Part shown: piece after piece, positions 7,791 through 15,673 of the stretch
Layout: the number at the start of each line of letters is the position of its first letter
Numbering within the stretch: position 1 is the stretch's first letter
Assembly: GCF_900109755.1 (NCBI RefSeq)
Contig: NZ_FOAR01000007.1
Span: 62,001-126,000 of the forward strand
Length of the DNA: 64,000 bases
Origin: Pseudomonas agarici
GTDB lineage: Bacteria; Pseudomonadota; Gammaproteobacteria; Pseudomonadales; Pseudomonadaceae
Direction of reading: 5' to 3'
Program-made: the position numbers and the translations under genes
Notes under the pieces: generated by a model
Told to the model about the DNA's origin: nothing
What the model saw: the letters and a program-made list of their open reading frames with translations, nothing else
The model's database searches: none

Positions 7791-8860
7791 AAAGCGTTAC
7801 GCTGGCGTTGTCTCCCGAACAATTCACTGGGGCTGAGAAGACCCTGCTGGAAACCGCCGATTTTCGCGTGTTGGCCTGGACCTATCCCAGTGGCGTGAAG
7901 GCGCTGGCATTGGAAAACGCCCGTGGACGTGTGGTGGCCTTACCGTATCAGGGGCAGATGATCTGGTCGGCGATCTTTGATGACTGCGACCTGACCATGC
8001 GCAATATGTTCAGTCAACCCAAACCAAGCCCGACGGTGATCGGCACCTACGGCTGCTTCATGTTTCACGCCGGGCTGTTGCGCAATGGCTGCCCGGCGCC
8101 GGACGATGATCACACGTTGCACGGCGAGATGCCCTGCGCGCTAATGGACACAGCGTGGTTAGAGGTCGGCGAGGACGCCGTTGGCCCCTACCTGCTGCTG
8201 AGCGGACAGTATGAATACGTGCAAGGGTTTGGCGATCACTACCGTGCGATGCCCTCGATCACCTTGCGTGCCGGCCTGGGCGTGTTCGATATCGACATGC
8301 AGGTCACCAACCTGGCGGGCAAAGCCATGGAGTTGATGTACATGGCTCACATGAACTACGCCTACGTGCCCGGCGGGCGTCTGTTCGAACCACTCGGCGG
8401 AGCCTGCGCGCGCGTGCGTCAGAGCGTTCCTGCCCATGTGCAACCGACACCTGAATGGTCGGATTATATGGCGCGGTTGAGCGAGGATCCGTCACGGTTG
8501 AGTACCCTGGACACGCCAGCTTTGTATGATCCGGAAATCGTCTGTTTCTTCGAAGGCGTGCCAGCGGATGCGTCAGGTTATGCGCATTTTCTCCTCGATC
8601 ATCCCGCCGGATCGGCGTTCTACACCTGCTACCGGCCTGAGCAGTTCTCCCACGCGACACGCTGGATTCTGCACAACGCCGACCAGGGCGTCGCCGCATT
8701 CGTGCTGCCCGCTACCTGCGAACCCGAGGGCTACCGGGCGGAAAAAGCCAAGGGCAACGTTCGCTCATTGGCGGGTGGGCAAAGCGCCGTCTTCAGTGTC
8801 ACTACCGGATATTTGTCGGTTGAAGAGCGGCGCCGGCTAGGCCGAACGTGGGGCGAATGA
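7787..8860 (+). CDS. DUF4432/aldose epimerase-family protein (DeoX-like)
   Basis: This is a 357-residue protein of the galactose-mutarotase superfamily, DUF4432 branch. Visible landmarks are GTYGCFMFHAGLLRNGCP, then HTLHGEMPCALMD, where the His in the LHGEMP box is the expected catalytic or binding residue, and MAHMNYAYVPGGRLFEP in the second half. The start at 7787 overlaps the permease stop by four bases (ATGA), so the three genes are translationally coupled. In deoQKPX loci the equivalent gene has been described as a probable aldose epimerase aiding deoxyribose use. The exact reaction is not settled. It is convergent with the DeoR gene, only six bases apart. Confidence 0.75.
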   Translation: MKSVTLALSPEQFTGAEKTLLETADFRVLAWTYPSGVKALALENARGRVVALPYQGQMIWSAIFDDCDLTMRNMFSQPKPSPTVIGTYGCFMFHAGLLRNGCPAPDDDHTLHGEMPCALMDTAWLEVGEDAVGPYLLLSGQYEYVQGFGDHYRAMPSITLRAGLGVFDIDMQVTNLAGKAMELMYMAHMNYAYVPGGRLFEPLGGACARVRQSVPAHVQPTPEWSDYMARLSEDPSRLSTLDTPALYDPEIVCFFEGVPADASGYAHFLLDHPAGSAFYTCYRPEQFSHATRWILHNADQGVAAFVLPATCEPEGYRAEKAKGNVRSLAGGQSAVFSVTTGYLSVEERRRLGRTWGE

Positions 8861-8866
8861 CCGGAT

Positions 8867-9631
8867 TCAAACCACGCATTGCGCGCCGTTCTTGGCGATC
8901 AGTTCGCGATAGGGCTTGGGCAGTTTCTTGTCGGAAATTACCACGTTGAACTGTTCGAGGTTGGCGAAATGCGCGGTGCGCACAGCGTCGAACTTGCTGT
9001 GATCGGCCAGCAACATGCTGTGCTGCGCCTGGCGCAGGACTTTCTGCTTGACCTCGACTTCATTGAAATTGAAGCACGTCACGCCGAAGGTTTCGCTCAC
9101 GCCCGCCGCTGAGATGAACGCCCAGGTCAAGCGTATACGGTCGAGGATACTGCTTTCGTCCGCATGGTCGAATACCTGGTTTTTGCGATGAAAAGTGCCG
9201 CCGCACAGTACGATGTTGCAGTTGGGTTTTTGCTGCAGTTTGAGCAGGACGTTGAGCGAGTTGCACACAGCCGTGAACTCCAGTTCATCAGGTATGAAGT
9301 CAATCACATAGGGTACGGTGGTGCCGCAATCGAAGAACACCGTGTCGCCGCTCTTGATGAACGCGGCTGCGAGCTTGCCGATGCGACGTTTTTCTTCAAC
9401 GTGCCGACTGCCTTGTTCAGTGACCTTGTAGTCGTGCCCGTCGGCAGGGTCGAACGCCAGGGTGATATGCCCGCCCAACAAATGGAATTTGTCCGGGTAG
9501 CGATTCAGGTCGCGGCGCAGGGTCATTTCAGAGACGTCGAGCAATGCGGCCATCTCGCGAAGATGAATCGCCTTTTGGTCCTGCAGGGCTTGCTGGATCA
9601 GTTTGATGCGTTCTGATTGTTTGCTTTCCAC
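8867..9631 (-). CDS. DeoR/GlpR family transcriptional repressor of the deoxyribose locus
   Basis: The 254-residue protein has the DeoR winged helix at residues 1-57 (SERIKLIQQALQDQKAIHLREMAALLDVSEMTLRRDL) and the DeoRC sugar-phosphate-sensing domain from about residue 80, with GDTVFFDCGTTVPYVIDF, NSLNVLLKL and IVLCGGTFHRKNQVF. It lies between the kinase-permease-epimerase unit and deoC, divergent from deoC. The shared 11-base element at 5406 and 9665 is the most likely target. The probable inducer is deoxyribose 5-phosphate or free deoxyribose. Confidence 0.85.
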   Translation of the reverse strand: MESKQSERIKLIQQALQDQKAIHLREMAALLDVSEMTLRRDLNRYPDKFHLLGGHITLAFDPADGHDYKVTEQGSRHVEEKRRIGKLAAAFIKSGDTVFFDCGTTVPYVIDFIPDELEFTAVCNSLNVLLKLQQKPNCNIVLCGGTFHRKNQVFDHADESSILDRIRLTWAFISAAGVSETFGVTCFNFNEVEVKQKVLRQAQHSMLLADHSKFDAVRTAHFANLEQFNVVISDKKLPKPYRELIAKNGAQCVV

Positions 9632-9664
9632 AGACGTTCCATCGACTAATTATGTTGTGATTTA

Positions 9665-9690
9665 AACATTTATTGATGTTATATTAACAT
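9665..9690. promoter_or_regulatory. Candidate DeoR operator between deoR-like gene and deoC
   Basis: AACATTTATTG (9665-9675) is the exact reverse complement of CAATAAATGTT at 5406-5416. It is followed by ATGTTATATTAACAT (9676-9690), a near-palindrome with GTTA/TAAC arms like those of the site at 5414-5427. It lies 34 bases before the regulator start and 60 before deoC, so one site could control both directions. Confidence 0.5.
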
Positions 9691-9749
9691 ATGTAGTGTG
9701 TGGTTTCTTAAGTGTCACCCCCCAGGCTTCTTCATCAGGACCGAACCTC

Positions 9750-10433
9750 ATGAGCTCGATCACACCCCAAGCACTTGCCCGGTTTATCGATCATACCTTG
9801 CTGGCGGCTGACGCCACGCGTCAACAGATCGCGGTGTTGTGCGCAGAGGCGCGGCACCATGGTTTTTATTCCGTGTGTGTGAACTCAGGCCAGGTACCCT
9901 ATGCCGCGCAATTACTCGCCGGGCAGCGAGTCAAAGTCTGCGCGGTGGTCGGGTTTCCGCTGGGCGCCGGACTGAGCGGGAGTAAAGCCTTTGAAGCCCG
10001 ACAAGCAATTGCGGCGGGTGCTGGCGAGATCGACATGGTGCTCAACATCGGCGCGCTGCGAGAGGGACTGTTCGATACGGTGCACGACGACATCGCAGCG
10101 GTGCAGCAGGCTTGCGGCCCGGTGCCGTTGAAAGTGATTCTCGAAACCTGCTTGTTGGACGATGCGCAAAAGACCCGCGCCTGTGAAATTTGTCGCGAGT
10201 TGGGCGTGGCTTTCGTGAAAACCTCGACCGGTTTCAGTCGCGGCGGCGCAACCCTGGAAGACATTGCCTTGATGCGCCGCGTCGTCGGGCCGCACATGGG
10301 GGTCAAGGCGTCGGGCGGGGTGCGTGACTACGTGACGGCAATGGCCATGATCGAGGCGGGTGCCACGCGCTTGGGCACCAGTTCGGGCGTGAGTATCGTC
10401 GGTGGCCAGGCTGCGGGCGCGTCGGATTACTGA
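9750..10433 (+). CDS. deoC: Deoxyribose-phosphate aldolase
   Basis: This 227-residue class I aldolase cleaves 2-deoxyribose 5-phosphate to glyceraldehyde 3-phosphate and acetaldehyde. Family features are [16 protein letters not shown] at the N-terminus, [33 protein letters not shown] strand ([10 protein letters not shown]), [18 protein letters not shown] with the Schiff-base lysine in VKTSTGF, and VKASGGVRD with the second lysine. The ATG at 9750 follows AGGA at nine bases. A GTG 18 codons upstream is open but has no such site. It forms its own unit, divergent from the DeoR gene. Confidence 0.95.
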   Translation: MSSITPQALARFIDHTLLAADATRQQIAVLCAEARHHGFYSVCVNSGQVPYAAQLLAGQRVKVCAVVGFPLGAGLSGSKAFEARQAIAAGAGEIDMVLNIGALREGLFDTVHDDIAAVQQACGPVPLKVILETCLLDDAQKTRACEICRELGVAFVKTSTGFSRGGATLEDIALMRRVVGPHMGVKASGGVRDYVTAMAMIEAGATRLGTSSGVSIVGGQAAGASDY

Positions 10434-10551
10434 CCTGGCAAGAGGGCAGCTCGCCAGGGCAGCGGGGCTTACGTTGGTCGAGGCCATCATCGATCCTGCC
10501 AGGGTGACCCCGAGGTCAGTCTCTGGAAGGTGTATGCCAACGCCGCCGCGT

Positions 10552-11922
10552 TCAATCAGCTATCAGTACTTCGTGCATGGTCTGCATTTTCAGGTCACTT
10601 TCGCGATACTCGCTTTCCGGGTCCGAACCTTCGACCAGGCCGCATCCCGCAAACAGCGTAGCGCGACCGCCCTCCAGCAGGGCCGAACGCAGGGCCACGG
10701 CAAACTCTCCGTCGCCCCTGTCGTTTAGCCAGCCTACCGGGCCGGCGTACCAGCCACGGTCCAACTGCTCCGCGTGGCGGATATAGTCCAGCGCGGCCTG
10801 GCGTGGAAGACCGCCCACGGCTGGCGTTGGGTGCAGGCATTCGGCGACACTCAACAGATTGTTGTCTGCCCTGAGTAGGCCCGTCATTGGGGTCAACAGA
10901 TGCTGGATATGTGCCAGCTTATGCAGGTGCGGTCGTGGGGCAACCTGCAGCTCGGTGCAATGGCGTTGCAGGCACTCGCTGAGGCTGGCGACCACCATGG
11001 CATGCTCGGCATTGTCTTTCTCGCTGGCCAGCAGTTGCGCGCCCAAGTGCTCGTCGCTTACGGCGTCCTGGCCACGGGGTGCGCTGCCTGCCAGGGCCAT
11101 GGTGTGCAGGTATTGGTCGCGCACGCTCAGCAGGCATTCCGGCGAGGCCCCGACAAAACAACTGCGGTCGCGGGCAAAGGCGAACAGATAGGCATGAGGC
11201 TGTTTATCCAGCAGACGTTGCATGACCACGTGCAAGGGTTCTGAGGCCGGGACCTTCTGCGAGCGCGCCAACACGACTTTTTTCAAGCTGCCGCGCTGAA
11301 TCAGGTTGACGGCATTGCTCACATCCTGCTTCCACAAATGGGGCATCGACCGACGGACATGAGCGCCCTGATCGGCATTGGCCGTAGGCAACGAGCGCGC
11401 GCCAATAGCCGCCCACTCGCCGAACAAGGCCCGGGCCAGGCGTCGACAATCGGTGCGTGGTCCCACCAGCACATTGACCACCAGGCGGGTCTGGCCCTGA
11501 CTTTCATGCCATTCGAAGCGGGGCAGGGTCAGGGCCGAGTCGGGAAAGTCACGCCATAAGCGCGTGCGCGGTTTGCCCTTGTCGAAAGCGAAGCCGCCGA
11601 ACAGCGCCGGACGATGACGCCCATGCACCGTGGCTTGCGCAACCATGTGCTGCCAGCGCTGCCCCAGGGCCTGCCAGCTTTCGTCGTGATGGCCCTTGAA
11701 CTCATGAGCCTGGCCCAGGCCGAGGCGAAATACGCCCTGAGCCTGGACGTGCCACAAACACGCCAACATGTGCCGGTGGTTGGCACTGAACAACGCCAGT
11801 TGATCGACCTTGGGTGACAGCGTGGAAAAGGAGGCCAGCACCTGTGTCTTTGTGATGTTGGTTTGCGCCCGGGCGGCACTCAGGCATTTGAGCAGGCCGG
11901 TGAACGAAGGCGTGCGCGTCAT
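10552..11922 (-). CDS. pchA: Isochorismate synthase for salicylate (PchA-like)
   Basis: The 456-residue protein belongs to the chorismate-binding family (MST enzymes). The C-terminal half carries the signatures ALAGSAPRGQD, SEKDNAEHAMVV, LHPTPAVGGLPR and YAGPVGW, followed by LFAGCGLVEGSDPESEYRE, which hold the Mg-binding glutamates. It converts chorismate to isochorismate in the cytoplasm. The start at 11922 overlaps the PchB stop as ATGA, and the frame upstream of it lies inside pchB. It is the last gene of the siderophore operon. Together with PchB it supplies salicylate, which is a different solution from the single salicylate synthase YbtS used in Yersinia. Confidence 0.88.
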   Translation of the reverse strand: MTRTPSFTGLLKCLSAARAQTNITKTQVLASFSTLSPKVDQLALFSANHRHMLACLWHVQAQGVFRLGLGQAHEFKGHHDESWQALGQRWQHMVAQATVHGRHRPALFGGFAFDKGKPRTRLWRDFPDSALTLPRFEWHESQGQTRLVVNVLVGPRTDCRRLARALFGEWAAIGARSLPTANADQGAHVRRSMPHLWKQDVSNAVNLIQRGSLKKVVLARSQKVPASEPLHVVMQRLLDKQPHAYLFAFARDRSCFVGASPECLLSVRDQYLHTMALAGSAPRGQDAVSDEHLGAQLLASEKDNAEHAMVVASLSECLQRHCTELQVAPRPHLHKLAHIQHLLTPMTGLLRADNNLLSVAECLHPTPAVGGLPRQAALDYIRHAEQLDRGWYAGPVGWLNDRGDGEFAVALRSALLEGGRATLFAGCGLVEGSDPESEYRESDLKMQTMHEVLIAD

Positions 11923-12242
11923 GGTTGTGCCTCTTGCAGGTGCAGGGTATGCCAATGATTGATTTGCAGGTTGATGAACCAGTGAATCAGGTCACCAAAG
12001 AATTCCTCGGTTTCATCCACCGGTAATCCAGCGTCGGCGGCCCAGAGCCTGCGCTCTTCAAGCATGGCGCTGACGCGTTCTGGAGCGGGAATGGCCTGCA
12101 GGTTCGCCTTGAAACGTGTGGCGGCCTGCACATAAGTCAGGCGTGCGGCCAACAGCTCGACCAACTGGCGGTCAAGGTGGTCGATACCCTGGCGTATGTC
12201 TTGGAGGTTTGCGCATTGCAGCGCGGGCTTGATGGCATTCAT
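11919..12242 (-). CDS. pchB: Isochorismate pyruvate lyase (PchB-like)
   Basis: This 107-residue all-helical protein of the AroQ chorismate-mutase fold splits isochorismate into salicylate and pyruvate. The active-site basic residues of PchB are present: Arg17 in LQDIRQGID, Arg34 in LAARLTYV and Lys45 in TRFKAN. The block AIPAPERVSAMLEERRLWA and the tail LIHWFINLQINHW are typical of the family. It starts 15 bases after the adenylation gene and overlaps pchA. Its dedicated position in the operon fits production of the aryl starter unit of the siderophore. Confidence 0.92.
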   Translation of the reverse strand: MNAIKPALQCANLQDIRQGIDHLDRQLVELLAARLTYVQAATRFKANLQAIPAPERVSAMLEERRLWAADAGLPVDETEEFFGDLIHWFINLQINHWHTLHLQEAQP

Positions 12243-12257
12243 GGGAGGCTCCTGCGG

Positions 12258-13808
12258 TTACTGGGCCAGAACGGCCAGTTGCTGTTTGTCGATCTTGCCC
12301 ACGGCCGTCAGCGGCCAGGCCATCAGCCATTCGAACTGGTCGGGCAATTTGTCGTCACCCAGTCCGCCCTGGCGCAATTGCTCACGTAACACCTGCGCGG
12401 TGGCGGCGGGTTCGCCGAGGATGAACGCGCAGATGCGCTCCCCCAGCAGACTGTCGGGCACCGCGACCACCACGCAGGATTCGACCTGAGGCAGGGCGTT
12501 GAGATGTGACTCGATCAGCGCAGCGGAGATTTTTTCGCCGCCCCGCTGGATCTGTTCCTTGATTCGACCCTCGACCACCAGATTGCCCTCGGGCGTCCAG
12601 CGTGCCAGGTCGCCGCTGCGGTAGAAGCCATCGACGGTGAAGGCCAGGGCGTTATGCTCGGCGGCGCGGTAATAGCCGTTGATGGTGTAGGGGCCACGGG
12701 TCAGCAGCTCGCCGACCTGACCGGGGGCAACCTCGCACAGGTCGGTATCTACCAGGCGCACTTGGTCTTCCGGCGACAGCGGGCGGCCCTGGGTATTGAG
12801 CACTACCTCCAGTGAATCGCCAGGACGTGTGAAGCAGAGCAGCCCTTCCGCCATGCCGAACACTTGTTGCAGGCGGCGGCCTAGGACATCCACCAGTTGC
12901 CGGGCCAGTCCAGGGTCGAGTCGCGAACCACCCACTTGCAGCAGCTTGAGGCTCGATAGGTCGCTGTCTTCCCATTCACGGCCCTGTGCCCACAGTTGTG
13001 CCAACGGCGGCACCAACGCCACGTGGGTGACCCGTTCGCGCGCGATCAGCGGCATTGCCTCGTCGCAACCGGCGCTCTCGGCGAGCACCACGCAGGCCCC
13101 GGCGGCCAACGTGCCTAGGATGCCGGGGCAGGCCAGGGTGAAGTTGTGGGCGATGGGCAGCACCGCCAGGTACACGCTGTCCCGGTCGATTTCACATAGC
13201 TGCGCCGAATGCGTGAAGTTGTAGGCATAGTCCGCGTGGCTGCGCGGGATCAGTTTCGGCGTGCCGGTGGTGCCACCCGACAGCAACAGCAGAGCGGTGT
13301 CTTGCGCGGCCACCACCGGCAGCGGCGGGCACGCTGCATCCAGGCTGGACAATGCGGTAAAAGGCCCTGGCTCGCCGTCGACAATTACCTGGCGCAACGC
13401 TGGCTGACGCTGGGCAATCTCGCCGGCCATGGAGCGAAAGTCAAAGTCGCGAATGCGCTCGGGAATCAAGTAAGCCACCGGTTCGGCCAGTCTGCACAAC
13501 GCTTCGATGTCCTGAGCGCGCTGGCTGGGCATGGCCAGCACCGGCAGGGCGCCCAGGCGCATCACGGCAAACAGCGCGCTGACTAACCCGACGCTATTGG
13601 GCAATTGCAGCATGACCCGGTCGCCAGCCTGGATACCCAGCGCGGCCAGGCCGCCGGCCAGGCGCGAGACACGCTGGTCGAGTTGTGTGTAGCTGATGCG
13701 CGATTCGCCAGCCACTAGCGCGACGCGGCTGCCATGGGCCTGTGCCCATCGTTCAAGGCGCTGGGGCAGCGTCAGGGAGAGAAAGGGCAATAAGGGTGAA
13801 GTCGGCAT
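12258..13808 (-). CDS. Salicyl-AMP ligase (YbtE/PchD-like, 2,3-DHBA/salicylate adenylation enzyme)
   Basis: This 516-residue stand-alone adenylation domain activates salicylate and loads it on the aryl carrier domain of the HMWP2-like protein. Core motifs in order are A3 LLLLSGGTTGTPKLIPRSH near residue 190, PIAHNFTLACPG (the aryl-acid-type A4 with N in place of the amino-acid-binding Asp, as in DhbE/YbtE), VFGMAEGLLCFTR, A7 YRSGDLARWTPEGNL, A8 GRIKEQIQRGGEKIS and A10 PLTAVGKIDKQQL with the catalytic lysine. It lies 12 bases after the thioesterase gene in the same operon. Confidence 0.92.
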   Translation of the reverse strand: MPTSPLLPFLSLTLPQRLERWAQAHGSRVALVAGESRISYTQLDQRVSRLAGGLAALGIQAGDRVMLQLPNSVGLVSALFAVMRLGALPVLAMPSQRAQDIEALCRLAEPVAYLIPERIRDFDFRSMAGEIAQRQPALRQVIVDGEPGPFTALSSLDAACPPLPVVAAQDTALLLLSGGTTGTPKLIPRSHADYAYNFTHSAQLCEIDRDSVYLAVLPIAHNFTLACPGILGTLAAGACVVLAESAGCDEAMPLIARERVTHVALVPPLAQLWAQGREWEDSDLSSLKLLQVGGSRLDPGLARQLVDVLGRRLQQVFGMAEGLLCFTRPGDSLEVVLNTQGRPLSPEDQVRLVDTDLCEVAPGQVGELLTRGPYTINGYYRAAEHNALAFTVDGFYRSGDLARWTPEGNLVVEGRIKEQIQRGGEKISAALIESHLNALPQVESCVVVAVPDSLLGERICAFILGEPAATAQVLREQLRQGGLGDDKLPDQFEWLMAWPLTAVGKIDKQQLAVLAQ

Positions 13809-13820
13809 GGTCGATTCCCG

Positions 13821-14585
13821 TCAATAATGGAAAGGGCTGATGCTGTGTTCGATAAAACTCAGGACACGGGCGGCAAACGCGCGCGGGCGCTGGGTGAGGT
13901 AGAAGTGATCGCCGGCGACATCGTGCTGCTGATAGTCGCCGTCCAGCCAATGCGACCAAGCCGCCACTTCCGTGGCGTCGGCCTCGGGGTCATGGCTGCC
14001 GTTGAGTAGCAGGGTGGGCGTGCGCAGGCGTGGACGCTGTGGTTCCAGCGGACGGTGGTAGCTCTCGGTGGCCTGGAAATCGGCGCGCAGCAATGGCATG
14101 AACAGTTGCAGCAGGGCACGGTCATCCAGCAGCGCCTGGCTGCAACCGCCAATCGCCACGAGTTGCTCGATAAAACCCGAGTCATCCAGGTGGCTGAGCA
14201 GGCGCCGCCCGCTTTGGTGCGGGGCATGACAGGCCGACAGCACCAGGCCGGCAGGCGGTGTGCCTGCCTGCTCCAGCAACAGGCAGGTTTCGAACGCCAC
14301 TTGGGCGCCCATGCTGTGCCCACAGAGGATGAGCGGCTTGCGTTGCGACGCGCCCTGGACTTGAGCGGCGGCGGCCAGGCTTCTGGCCAGCGGGTCGACC
14401 TGTCGCAGGCAGGGTTCGTGCATGCGCTGATCACGGCCCGGATAGACCACCAGGGAGAGGTCCAGGCCCAGTCCCTCAAGACCACGCCAACCATGAAAGG
14501 CGCCGCCGCTGGCCCCGGCGAACGGACACAACAATAAATGGCCGGCAGCACCGTCGCCGCTCAAGTAGGGACGCAACATGCTCAT
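13821..14585 (-). CDS. Type II thioesterase of the siderophore cluster (YbtT-like)
   Basis: This 254-residue alpha/beta hydrolase has the motif GHSMGA near residue 93 with the nucleophilic serine, and GDHFYLTQRP near the end with the catalytic histidine. The N-terminal LLCPFAGASGGAFHGW is the standard start of type II thioesterases, which clear misloaded or stalled acyl groups from carrier domains. The start at 14585 overlaps the preceding stop (ATGA). The extra 34 codons upstream in frame lie within the reductase gene and are not part of the fold. Confidence 0.9.
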   Translation of the reverse strand: MSMLRPYLSGDGAAGHLLLCPFAGASGGAFHGWRGLEGLGLDLSLVVYPGRDQRMHEPCLRQVDPLARSLAAAAQVQGASQRKPLILCGHSMGAQVAFETCLLLEQAGTPPAGLVLSACHAPHQSGRRLLSHLDDSGFIEQLVAIGGCSQALLDDRALLQLFMPLLRADFQATESYHRPLEPQRPRLRTPTLLLNGSHDPEADATEVAAWSHWLDGDYQQHDVAGDHFYLTQRPRAFAARVLSFIEHSISPFHY

Positions 14586-15673
14586 GCCGCCTGGCTCCCG
14601 ACGCGTAGTTGTGCGGCATCGATCAGTTGCGGCGGGGTGGCCGGACGCAGCTCGGCTGGGCCGGCACAACGCAGTACGTCCTGCCACAGACGAGCGAGAG
14701 CCAATTGATAGTGGTCGCTGAGCCCGGCCTCGACCGGCTCGCCTGTCAAATGACCGCGCACGCGTTGCAACAAGTGGCCCACCCCCGCCGGGCCTTCGAT
14801 TTCCTGAGCGCTGCGCCAGTTGGCCGCGGCCGGATGCAAGGGTAGGGCCGTTGGCCGCTCCAGGTAAGCCGCCGCGCTGGCGTAGGCGGTTTGCCGGTTA
14901 TCGGCATGAGAGTCGCTGTGCAACGTCGGCGTCCAGTTGACCGGCCCGTAGCTGGCATCCAGCGACAGGTAGCCGCTGGGCCAAGCCAGGCTCATCTGGT
15001 GCATGACGAGGCTGTGCAAGTCGGGATCGTCGGGGTTCATCCAGTTTTGCAGGCGCAACAGCACACGGCAGTCCGGCAGGTCCAGGGCCAGGGTGTGGAA
15101 GTGAGTATCACGGTCTACCAGGCTGACCTTGGCCTGTGCCGTCAACTCGCAACCCAAGGCTTGCAGCATCAGGTCCAGGCTCGAATACAGCAGTTGGCGG
15201 CTTGTGGTCAGTTGTGCAAGGCTGGGTGACTGGCCCGTGAGCAATTGCCGAACCCGGCGAGCGGTGTCGATCCAGCAACGCCCGGCCTCGGTATGCGGAT
15301 AGAAGCTGTTGACCCGATACTGGCGCCCGAGGGAGATCGCCAATTGTTGATGTCGAGCGATCTCGTCCGGGTGCACCGGATGTTCCTGAATCACATGTAG
15401 TCCACGCTGTAGCAGGTTTTCGGTCAGTTGAGCACCGGCTCCGCCCACTACGCCGGAACGCACCACCACGCAAGCGAGGTCGAGGTCGGCGGGCAGTTGC
15501 GCCAGGTCGGTGTACAGCGGGACGCCGAATGCATTGGCCAGGGCGCGGGCCCGTGGGCTGCCGTTGGCCAGCAGGCCGGCCAGTTGCAGTCCGGGTTGTG
15601 TCACCAGGAAACTGTTGAGGTACCACTCGCCGAACTTGGCCCCGACCACCAGGACTTTCAATGGATGGGTCAT
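14582..15673 (-). CDS. Thiazolinyl imide reductase (YbtU/PchG/Irp3-like)
   Basis: This is a 363-residue member of the Gfo/Idh/MocA-like thiazolinyl reductases. The N-terminal Rossmann fold VLVVGAKFGEWYLNSFL, CVVVRSGVVGG and GLHVIQEHPVHPDE match the family, in which the HPVH element lies by the nicotinamide. It reduces one thiazoline ring of the enzyme-bound chain to a thiazolidine using NADPH, working in trans on the megasynthase. Start and stop overlap the neighbouring genes by four bases on both sides, which supports tight co-expression. Confidence 0.9.
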   Translation of the reverse strand: MTHPLKVLVVGAKFGEWYLNSFLVTQPGLQLAGLLANGSPRARALANAFGVPLYTDLAQLPADLDLACVVVRSGVVGGAGAQLTENLLQRGLHVIQEHPVHPDEIARHQQLAISLGRQYRVNSFYPHTEAGRCWIDTARRVRQLLTGQSPSLAQLTTSRQLLYSSLDLMLQALGCELTAQAKVSLVDRDTHFHTLALDLPDCRVLLRLQNWMNPDDPDLHSLVMHQMSLAWPSGYLSLDASYGPVNWTPTLHSDSHADNRQTAYASAAAYLERPTALPLHPAAANWRSAQEIEGPAGVGHLLQRVRGHLTGEPVEAGLSDHYQLALARLWQDVLRCAGPAELRPATPPQLIDAAQLRVGSQAA

